64,000 bases of DNA from Tolypocladium sp. Sup5 PDA-1 (Eukaryota; Ascomycota; Sordariomycetes; Hypocreales; Ophiocordycipitaceae): the NCBI GenBank assembly GCA_000750105.3, contig JPHH03000008.1, positions 682,001 through 746,000 of the forward strand. The letters are read 5' to 3'. The first letter of the stretch is position 1. Each line of letters begins with the position of its first letter. The position numbers and the translations under genes were made by a program. This document shows, piece after piece, positions 23,521-31,022 of this stretch. Under the pieces are notes generated by a model. The model was not told the DNA's origin. It ran no database searches and saw nothing but the letters and a program-made list of their open reading frames with translations.

Positions 23521-24140
23521 CTAGCTGAGGAGCACCAAAATCACACTGTCGCCTCGCAGGAACCTGCAACATCTCGTTAGCACCCAGCCACATCAACACA
23601 AACTCACGTGCCTCGGTTCAGTGCCCAGAAGCAGGGAACGGCACGCCCGCACTCACATCTTGCTGATGAATCTGTCCTTGTTGACCGACTTGGTCTTGCC
23701 GCTGTCCGTCTTGCTCGTCTCGGTCCACATCTCCTTGACGTTCTCCAGCACCATGTTGCAGTGGCGGTCAAAGGCCTTGACGCGGGCGAGCAGCTTGCGG
23801 TTGTTGCGGATCGAGATGAGCACCTGGACGTGCTGGCGCACCGCGGTCTGGAGGATGGAGAGGGGGCCGGCGGAGAACTCGTGCTCCTCGAGCTGCGCGA
23901 TCTCGTACTCGCTGCGTTTGCGCTTGTTAGCCTTGCTCTTCTTCTTCTTCTGCTTGTTCTTCTGCTTCTCCCCGTCCCCAATGGGAAACGCGAGCGGCTG
24001 GGCACAGCCCTGGGGAGGTGGGAGGGGAGCGTACGTGAGGTCGGAGCGCGCCTTGGTGAGCAGTTCGCTGGTGGTTCTGGTTAGCCGTGGTCACGAATTG
24101 GAGGCGGGCACGGTACGCACTCGATCTTGGGATCCGACAT
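23521..24140 (-). CDS. SMD2: Small nuclear ribonucleoprotein SmD2
   Basis: Four exons on the minus strand: 24140-24121 (20 bases), 24067-24035 (33 bases), 23911-23657 and 23563-23521; 116 residues, the standard length. The Sm fold is intact: EFSAGPLSILQTAV, VLISIRNNRKLLARVKAFD (Sm1) and FLRGDSVILVLL (Sm2). The very conserved DRHCNMVLENVKEMWTE block is specific to SmD2. Core component of the heptameric Sm ring on U1, U2, U4 and U5 snRNAs. The high intron density in the first 60 bases of coding sequence is typical of this gene. It is divergent from the hydrolase gene at 24535. Confidence 0.95.
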
Positions 24141-24534
24141 CTTGGGTGGATGCTCGTTGTGCGGGTGGGTGTTTGTTTGGAGTGGGATGAGGTTGAGGTG
24201 AGGTTGCGCACACGCGATCGCAAGGCTGAAGGTTGAAGCTCGAAAAGTTGACGACGGGGTCTGGGAGCGGACGGTGATTGGCCATGAGGCTAGCCACGGT
24301 CGCTGTGGGGCCCGAACCGCTGCCCGCTGGAAATGCGCTGCAGTTGGCCCGCGGCTGCCGCTGTTCAGCCTCTGGCAAGCCGCTGCTATCCTCGGTCTAA
24401 ATTTTGGCTTTCGATCGCATCCATTCCAAGTGCCGACGCCGCCAACCGTTCCCCCGACTCCGACGCAGACGACGACCCCCTTCGATGCGCAATCCGGGCT
24501 GTTCGGGCGCATATAGCACTTGACTTCTCCTCCA
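24141..24534. promoter_or_regulatory. Bidirectional promoter between SMD2 and EHD3-like gene
   Basis: A 394-base divergent spacer with no TATA element close to either start and moderately GC-rich. Both genes must be driven from it. No specific binding site is claimed. Confidence 0.6.
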
Positions 24535-26118
24535 ATGTCCTTCCGCACGCTTGCCGTCCGAGCTGGTACGGCAGCCAGCGCTACGGGCAGCTGGAGCTTC
24601 CGAAGCACATTCAGCATGGCACAGCAAGCAAAGGTCCTGAGCTCCTCGCTCGGCGCCCGGCCGGTACGTCAAGGCCCCTTTTCGCTCGTACCCATGGATC
24701 GCGTGCTAACGCCGGTGCGACAGTTGACGACCGAGGCCACCACGATCAAGGAGCTCCCCGGCGACGAGCCCAACGATGTCGTCTTCGAGAGCAAGTACGG
24801 CCTGCGCACCGTCATGCTCAACCGCCCCAAGAAGCTCAACTCGCTCAACGGGTCCATGATTCGCAAAATCGTCCCGCGGCTGGTCGAGTGGGAAAAGTCG
24901 GACATGGCCAACATCGTCGTCATGAAGGGCGCGGGTGAAAAGGCCCTCTGCGCCGGCGGCGACGTCGCCGCGCTGGCCAAGTGCAACCAGGAGGGCCCCG
25001 ACGGGTGGAAGCAGTCGGCAGACTACTTCGGCCTCGAATACCAGCTCGACCACTACATTGCGACGTATCAGAAGCCGTACATTGCGTTCATGGACGGAAT
25101 CACGATGGGCGGTGGTGTTGGCTTGAGCATCCACGCCCCTTTCAGGATCGCGACCGAGAAGACCGTCTTTGCCATGCCCGAGACGACGATTGGCTTCTTC
25201 CCTGACGTCGGAGCGTCCTTCTTCCTGCCCAGGATGAACGGCTCCGTCGGCACGTACCTGGCCCTGACCAGCGAGCGACTGACTGGCCCCAACGTCTTCT
25301 ACTCCGGCGTCGCTACCCACTACCTCCACTCGACCAGCCTTCCGGACCTCGAGGCCCGCCTGGCTGAGCTGAGATTCCGCGACGACGACCCGCTGCCCAC
25401 GAGGCTGGAGATCATCAACGAGACCCTCGAGGAGTTCTGCACCGGCCTGCCCTACGACCAGCCCATTCAGCTGAGCGGCGAGGTGCGCCGCGCCATCGAC
25501 CGCTGCTTCAGCAAGAACAACGTCGACGACATCATCGCGGCCCTCAAGGAAGAGCGGGGCGCGACGGAGGAATGGGCCCAGAAGCAGCTCGACACGCTGC
25601 ACAAGCGCTCGCCCACGGCCGTGCACGTCACGCTGCGGCAGATGCGCGTCGGCGGCAAGTGGGACATTGCCGAGACGTTCCACAAGGAGCACCAGATCGC
25701 CTCCAAGTTCATGCAGCACCACGACTTCACCGAGGGCGTGACGGCGCTGCTCGTGCGCAAGGAGAAGCCCAACTGGCAGCCCGCGTCCCTCGAGGCCATC
25801 CCCGCGAGCGAGAACACGGCCAAGCCCTTCTTCGACTTTGACAGCGGCAAGCCCTCGCTGGAGCTCTTCACCGACCGCACGTACGCCGAGTACCCCTACG
25901 CGGCGCTCGGCGTGCCCTCGGAGAAGGAGGTCCAGGGCGTGGCGGCGGGCAACGCGTACACGCCCGACGAGCTGACGCGGGCGGTGGTGGCGTCGCGCAA
26001 GGGCCGGCAAGGGATTGCGGATGTGGTGAGGGAGATTATTGCGCGGAAGACGACGGTGGACGGCGAGGGCAAGGTGAAGTGGGTGGGCAGCGAGGGCGTG
26101 GCTACGAGTAGGCTGTAA
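24535..26118 (+). CDS. Mitochondrial 3-hydroxyisobutyryl-CoA hydrolase family (EHD3 / mS47-like)
   Basis: Start at ATG 24535. A 60-base intron at 24664-24723 (donor GTACGT, branch GTGCTAACG, acceptor CGACAG) gives exons 24535-24663 and 24724-26118, 507 residues; the intron is in frame and stop-free, so retention would add 20 residues. The N-terminus is Arg/Ser/Ala-rich and lacks acids, fitting a mitochondrial presequence. The crotonase fold is clear: ALCAGGDVAAL (oxyanion loop), DGITMGGGVGLSIHAPFRIA, AMPETTIGFFPDVGASFFL and SGVATHY, then the HIBCH-type C-terminal half. Known roles in fungi: valine catabolism (hydrolysis of 3-hydroxyisobutyryl-CoA), and homologues also occur as mitoribosomal subunit mS47. 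Which applies cannot be told here. Confidence 0.92.
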   Translation: MSFRTLAVRAGTAASATGSWSFRSTFSMAQQAKVLSSSLGARPVRQGPFSLVPMDRVLTPVRQLTTEATTIKELPGDEPNDVVFESKYGLRTVMLNRPKKLNSLNGSMIRKIVPRLVEWEKSDMANIVVMKGAGEKALCAGGDVAALAKCNQEGPDGWKQSADYFGLEYQLDHYIATYQKPYIAFMDGITMGGGVGLSIHAPFRIATEKTVFAMPETTIGFFPDVGASFFLPRMNGSVGTYLALTSERLTGPNVFYSGVATHYLHSTSLPDLEARLAELRFRDDDPLPTRLEIINETLEEFCTGLPYDQPIQLSGEVRRAIDRCFSKNNVDDIIAALKEERGATEEWAQKQLDTLHKRSPTAVHVTLRQMRVGGKWDIAETFHKEHQIASKFMQHHDFTEGVTALLVRKEKPNWQPASLEAIPASENTAKPFFDFDSGKPSLELFTDRTYAEYPYAALGVPSEKEVQGVAAGNAYTPDELTRAVVASRKGRQGIADVVREIIARKTTVDGEGKVKWVGSEGVATSRL

Positions 26119-26148
26119 ATGTTAGAGCACAGGATAGAAGAGATGGCA

Positions 26149-26193
26149 CAGAAGCAGTGTAGAATATCATGCAAATTCACTCCATTTTTGGTG
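26149..26193. repeat. Copy 1 of a duplicated 3' flank shared by two Gag-like frames
   Basis: This 45-base stretch matches 27379-27423 over its length. Seven differences lie in the core GTGTAGA...TTTTT; six are transitions, and in all seven this copy carries A or T. It lies 3' of the Gag-like frame at 26304 just as the other copy lies 3' of the frame at 27464. Confidence 0.75.
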
Positions 26194-26216
26194 CCTCTCC
26201 TCCGTCTACCGCAAGA

Positions 26217-26271
26217 CTGCATCCTGTCTCATCTCTCGAAAGGCTGCATCTTGTCTCCGTCTCTCGAAAGG
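26217..26271. repeat. Tandem 27/28-base direct repeat
   Basis: CTGCATCYTGTCTC...CTCTCGAAAGG is present twice head to tail (26217-26243 and 26244-26271) with a C/T difference and a one-base length difference. It lies in the 3' flank of the Gag-like frame A. Confidence 0.85.
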
Positions 26272-26303
26272 CACAAACGCCAGCAGCCCGTTGTCCCCCA
26301 TGC

Positions 26304-26898
26304 TCACATTTCGTCGAGGTCGTCGTCCTCGGGAGGCCTGATGGCAAGGCACGTGCGAACCTCGTCCATGGTTGGGGCCCTGTCGGAGTCGGGGTCGTAG
26401 AACAGGCGACGGTACCAATCTGGGTTTGATTCCTTGATCCCATTCATAGCAACCGCGACGAGAAGGGTATCAGAAACGGCGGGCTCTCGGCACTTGATCA
26501 AATCCCAATCGTCACGCAACTTGTAGAAAAATTCTTCAACGGTGCCGTAGTCGTCCCTCTTGACCAGCAGAAAATCTGCCATTAGGCGGAGATAGGCCGG
26601 CTCCGGGAAGGCCAAGTTCTTGGTTTGTGCAAAAGTCTCCGCCGCGGAAGTCTTGGTTGTCCATCTCGTTTTCTTCAACTTGGCTTGGAGGTCCTTCGAA
26701 CTGCTGTCCACCAGGTATTTGCTAACTTCTCTCTCTTCGCGATGAAACTCGTTGAGAGAAAGATTGATCGAGGTCCTGGATCGAGGCCGTTCCATCAAGA
26801 TGGCTTTGTAACTCCGATTTCTTGAAGTTTTGTTCGACTATTCGGATCCATTCGGGGAGGTCTTCGGTTTCCTCGAGCTTGAAGAACGAGGGTTTCAT
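26304..26898 (-). pseudogene. Gag-like (Copia/UBN2-type) reading frame A, frame-shifted
   Basis: From ATG 26898 a frame runs MKPSFFKLEETEDLPEW... to about 26790, and the rest of the homologous protein continues in another frame from the ERPRS block down to a stop at 26304. No GT-AG intron can join them; a one-base shift near 26785-26795 is needed, so this copy is probably broken unless the assembly is wrong. The downstream part has RDDYGTVEEFFYKLRDDW and VAVAMNGIKESNPDWYRRL, which align with SSIDEFLDKTYCYWNYLE and VRVAIDGFREVAPQGHKRL of frame C at 28337. The pattern (KL...EW near the start, helical repeats, no zinc knuckle) resembles the Gag domain of Copia-type retrotransposons. No protease, integrase or reverse transcriptase is nearby. 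Confidence 0.5.
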
Positions 26899-27378
26899 TT
26901 CGCCAGCTGCCAAAAGACGTAGAGCCGTTTTGCTGCGTTGCCTCTAGGCGTTTCAAGGCGCAGTGGTGGGGGAGATGACTCGCGAGAGTATCGTTTGTCG
27001 GTGAAATATTGAAGTGGTGACTGTGTTTGAAGAAACTTGTGCTGCTTCCTTCGTCTGGTCGAAGAGTTCTGAGAGCGAAGCCGGAGAGTGAGCTGGCCTG
27101 CGCCCCAGCTACGAAGTAGAGCAGTAACAGGTGGAAGAAGGAAGAACATTGAAGAGGAAGAGAGAAGAATAGAAGGGAAGAAGGAGAGCGAGAGGTATGG
27201 GCGAGGAGTCGAGGGGTGTGAGTGCCCTGGCAGCTGTCAACCTTAGGTAGTGTGATTCACTCTACATATGTCACCTACCTTAGGTAAACGTGCGGTGCTG
27301 CAATAGTGAGTTATAAGGCAGCATAATGAGCCTGGCCTCCTCTGCTACACTTTGATGGACATTGAAGGTAACCACGGA

Positions 27379-27423
27379 CAGAGACAGTGTAGAGTGCCAT
27401 GCAAACGCGCTCCGTTTTTTGTG
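27379..27423. repeat. Copy 2 of a duplicated 3' flank shared by two Gag-like frames
   Basis: Partner of 26149-26193. It carries G or C where copy 1 has A or T at all seven differing sites, including GTGCC against ATATC and GCGCTCCG against TTCACTCCA. Confidence 0.75.
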
Positions 27424-27463
27424 TTCTATCTGGACTCCGCCTGTCTAAAGGCTCAACTCCTAG

Positions 27464-27700
27464 CTACCCATGGTCTTCCAGCCTCCCCTGTGTAGCCCTT
27501 CCCTCAAAGCGATCCAACATCCAGGAATTCTCAATGTCCCATTTGATCATGGCTGCCCATTCAGCATAGTCTTTGGTGCCTTGGAGCATGCTGAATGATC
27601 CGGTCAGGTTGGGGTGAGCCACGTCCGAATGTGGCTGCTGAGTCTCATCTTGCCTGCTCGTCACCCCACGAGTCACGAGATTTGTCGTGTAGCTGATGTC
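27464..27700 (-). pseudogene. Gag-like reading frame B, truncated
   Basis: An open frame ending at a stop at 27464 contains SFSMLQGTKDYAEWAAMIKWD..., which corresponds to the N-terminal Gag segment of frame A (FFKLEETEDLPEW) and frame C (IEKLRGIENHAEW). It then ends after about 15 unrelated residues, lacking the remaining 150 residues. The frame begins just after a TCTTACAG that could be an acceptor near 27699; an ATG is available at 27589. Its 3' flank is homologous to that of frame A, so it looks like an internally deleted duplicate of the same unit. Confidence 0.45.
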
Positions 27701-28002
27701 TGTAAGATTTCTCCGGAAGAGATCGTGGTTGTATCAGCAAGCATGAGGTACCCGTCTCAAGGACGACGTTCTTGAGCTGCGCAGAGTAAGCAAAGACTTG
27801 ATCGGGTCTTCATCGCTGATGCTGGATTGAGCTCCAGCTACATGTGGATGAATAAAAAAAAAGAAGAGAAGGAATGAAAGAAGCTACGCAGAAACTCAGT
27901 CAAATACATAGCAAGGTTAAGTGCGGTGAATCACACCAGGGTACGGCCCCTGAACAGTGAATGCAGGCGCTGGGGCCTTCTCCAGAGCACAATTGTCGAC
28001 AT

Positions 28003-28170
28003 TCAGCAGCCATGCAACTCACGAAGCAGTCTCTCTCTGTACATTACCAGTTTATTATGTTTTTTGCAAGCTTTTTGCGATGCCAGTGCAGAAAATCCAG
28101 GAAAGGCTGCCGACATGAGATGCTTCGTGTTCAGAACAAAGTCCTCTATTTCCTCAACCCGGTCTAACTG
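28003..28170 (-). other. Possible extra exon 3' of Gag-like frame C
   Basis: An open minus-strand stretch beginning after TATTGCAG (about 28167) reads LDRVEEIEDFVLNTKHLMSA and continues to a stop at 28003. Its composition is protein-like. It could be a second exon of frame C reached from a donor near the end of that frame (ATGGCCTGG then GTAGAA), or chance. No family recognised. Confidence 0.25.
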
Positions 28171-28336
28171 CAATAGAACATACTTGTGATCATTTGTACG
28201 GCAGGGATAACTACGAATGCAAGAATGACAGTAACTCAATCTTTGCTTGCCAAAGTCTGCATCTCCACAGCCATGCCATGGGGTTGATGCAGAGGACCGG
28301 CGGCAAATACCGGCAACTCTCGTTCCGCCTCCCACC

Positions 28337-28975
28337 TCAGAAGTTCTTTTCTACCCAGGCCATGCTCGTAATGTACTCAATAAGAGGCCCTTTTTCAATA
28401 GCTTCCCCCTTCTCTTCTCTCTCAACAAGCCGCTTGTGTCCCTGGGGTGCCACCTCCCTGAACCCGTCTATGGCCACACGGACAAAGGCCTCGTCAGGCA
28501 CATCTGGCTGGTACTTTTCAAGGTAGTTCCAGTAACAATAGGTTTTATCCAAAAATTCGTCAATAGAGCTGAGCTTGCTGAAGCCCAGCTTGGGAAAGTC
28601 TGACAAGACCTGCTGAAGAGCCATGCTTGGCATGACGGCACTCTCGATGGCGATCATTGTCTGTCTGGGGCTCCATTTCTCGGTCCATTCGCCTCTCAAA
28701 AGCAACTTCTGAACATCGTGCGTGAGGTTGTTCCAGAGATGCCAGAGTGCAAGCGTTTGCTTGCGGTCAAACTCTTGTTGTTCCGGTCCTTTGTATCGGG
28801 GCCGCTCAGCAGTTTCTGAAAAGTACCACCATAGTCCCATGACCTTCATAGTCAGCTGGATCGTGGTCTGCCATTCAGCATGGTTTTCGATGCCACGAAG
28901 CTTCTCGATCTGCGAAGGAATCGCAGCGTGGTCTGAGATCAGCAGGGACATTTTCCCGTTAGAGCAGGATTCCAT
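28337..28975 (-). CDS. Gag-like protein C (Copia/UBN2-type Gag domain), intact
   Basis: Single open frame of 212 residues from ATG 28975. Segments: IEKLRGIENHAEWQTTIQ near residue 20, ALWHLWNNLTHDVQKLLL near 85, FSKLSSIDEFLDKTYCYWNYLE near 145, then VRVAIDGFREVAPQGHKRL. The order and spacing of these helices fit the Gag capsid-like domain of Copia/Ty1 elements, and the frame is related to the broken frames A and B to its left. It has no zinc knuckle and no pol frame follows, so it is either a stranded fragment or a gene derived from a retrotransposon. Base composition is AT-richer than that of the neighbouring conserved genes. Expression is unknown. Confidence 0.5.
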   Translation of the reverse strand: MESCSNGKMSLLISDHAAIPSQIEKLRGIENHAEWQTTIQLTMKVMGLWWYFSETAERPRYKGPEQQEFDRKQTLALWHLWNNLTHDVQKLLLRGEWTEKWSPRQTMIAIESAVMPSMALQQVLSDFPKLGFSKLSSIDEFLDKTYCYWNYLEKYQPDVPDEAFVRVAIDGFREVAPQGHKRLVEREEKGEAIEKGPLIEYITSMAWVEKNF

Positions 28976-31022
28976 TGTTTGTACGGTCTCGATTATGCTA
29001 CAGCGATTGTATATTGTCCTCTTCTTGGGCGGTTTGAAGTCATCGACAGTCTTCGAATGGCGTTGCTGACAGCGATGTGCTCAAGTTCGTGAGAGCGTGG
29101 ATGCTCGAATATATAGTCGAGACATGCTGGAGGACACTGAATCAAGGGCCGATAAGAGATATAAAAGTACATGACGTTTTTTAGATGCAGTGATTCACCT
29201 AAGGGAAGCAGTGTGTGAACAGCGCCAAACTCTACATGTGAATGTTGAGCCTCCATCACGCACCCCAGACGGGCATTTGGAGCGGTCAGAGAACTTGAGT
29301 TGTACCATACAAGAGGAGCAGACGATCGTGCCATTCAGGGGGTTCGCCAAGGTACGTGGCCGCGGCCAACAACTGATTCATAATTCCCCCGTGACAGGTG
29401 TTGGCTCACGGGCAGCCCAGCAAAGCGAAAGATGGTCGTCGACGACATCTCCGGTCAGTCCAAGGATCTGCTTACGACTGCATCGCAAATGAGACAAAGC
29501 AGCAGCATCAGGAGGCTGCGGTCAAAAGGTGAACACGAGTGACGGGCATGCGAGGAGGCATGCGGGCGTTGTCGTGATTGAATGGCCTGTCAAGTTGTGA
29601 TGGCTGCATATTTAGGTAAGCGGCAGTTGCCGCAACACCACAAACCATCAGTCGGCATCGAGATCTCCGCCTCAAATTAGTGCAGGAAGGCGGAGCGGAA
29701 TAACCTCACATTTTATTGGGGAAATGGGGGCCAAAATGGATAAAACTCGGGCGTGGAGGGGCAAGGCGACGAGATGGAGGGGATGGAGGGATGGAGATGG
29801 GAGCCTGGATGGACAGTGTTGGGTGGTGAGACGAGATGGCGACAGGGCCACGGGGCGGGCGGCTTGAGCCAACAAAACACCAAGAGATGGTGTGCTCAGA
29901 CGGATAAGCGGGTGAAGAAGGATGTCACGCATGGGCTGAGACGTGGTTCGCCTGGGCTGCGCGGCGATGGCCTCAGCGAGGCACGGGCAGGTATAAAAGG
30001 GAGGGCCGCCCGCCACGGGGGAGGCCAAGGGAGGGGAGCGGACGTCAACTTGCGCAATTTCCTCACCCAGCAGCAGCCTCCGAGACGAGCGTGAACCGGA
30101 GACGGGTTGGCAGGCCGGGCGGAACAGCTTGACTTAACTCCGGCGTGCGCTGTGGAATCGAGCGAGGTTGAGAGGCAAGAATCGCATACCACGCTGACAG
30201 GTCCCAATCCAAGCCCCATACCTGCGCCCGGGGCCGGACACGTCCGCTCCAGGGGCCCACCGCGACCGATCCCGCGTCACGTGCTTTGGCGCGTTCGGCG
30301 GACGGACCACCGAGCGTTGATTGCGCGCTAAGAAAACAACGGAGGCACCAGCGCGTGCCAGCTGCAACAGCTGCAACAGCACAGGCACCAGCCGACAGCA
30401 CCACCACAAGCACCACCACAGGGACCTGGCAGTGGGCAGTTCCAGGCTACCAGTGCCCCTGGCCCCCGGTGAGCCGCAGCGGTCGGTCACGTCACTAGGT
30501 CACGGACAGTCGCTATTGAGCTCCACTTTTGCCCATTCGCCGTCACCGAGAGCTCACCTCGCCCACCCGTCCCGTCAACACCACCAACGCGCGCCAAACC
30601 TTCAACACCATCATCACACATCGTGCTTCTTCCACCTCAACACACCGCAGCTGCGCCTCGCACCCGCATTTTACCCTGCGGCTGCGTCCTTCCGGTGCAT
30701 CCTCTGCAGCATCCCTTTTGCCGTCCCCTCCCGCCCTTGAGCGTGTCTCTGCACCTGCGAGACAGTGCGCCCGGAGCTCTGTGGTAAAGTGGCAGCGGGT
30801 CCCACCCCTGCCGACGCGACTGTGCAGGGTGGACTCACGCGCGTCACGAACATGACACCCGCCTCCCCAATTTGACCCGTACATTACCAATTCTCAGCGC
30901 TCCACACCTCGCCTGCAAATCCTCTCCACCCTCAACCTCGACTTCAATCCAGCAAAAACCAAGGTCCGCGTGTGCACCTCACCCGCCCGCACACTGCTCG
31001 CCCTCGCGGCAGCTATCGTCAG
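28976..31022. other. Intergenic region upstream of the Ams2-like gene
   Basis: About 2 kb. The left part (29.0-29.7 kb) is AT-richer and probably belongs to the Gag-like patch. The right part (30.1-31.0 kb) is pyrimidine-rich with many short frames and looks like promoter plus long leader of the GATA factor. No gene is supported. Confidence 0.6.
29992..29999 (+). promoter_or_regulatory. TATA box (TATAAAAG)
   Basis: A consensus TATAAAAG on the plus strand with GC-rich flanks, about 1 kb upstream of the Ams2-like start codon. It could start a long 5' leader of that gene or a separate non-coding transcript. Confidence 0.4.

Noticed and set aside
23608..24190. Long plus-strand frames over SmD2
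   Set aside because: They are the mirror of the SmD2 coding strand, whose exon structure and Sm motifs are unambiguous.
26895..27149. 84-codon frame upstream of Gag-like frame A
   Set aside because: Starts MFFLLPPV but then has a basic, Ser/Arg-rich, non-conserved composition and overlaps the start of frame A; more likely leader or promoter sequence.
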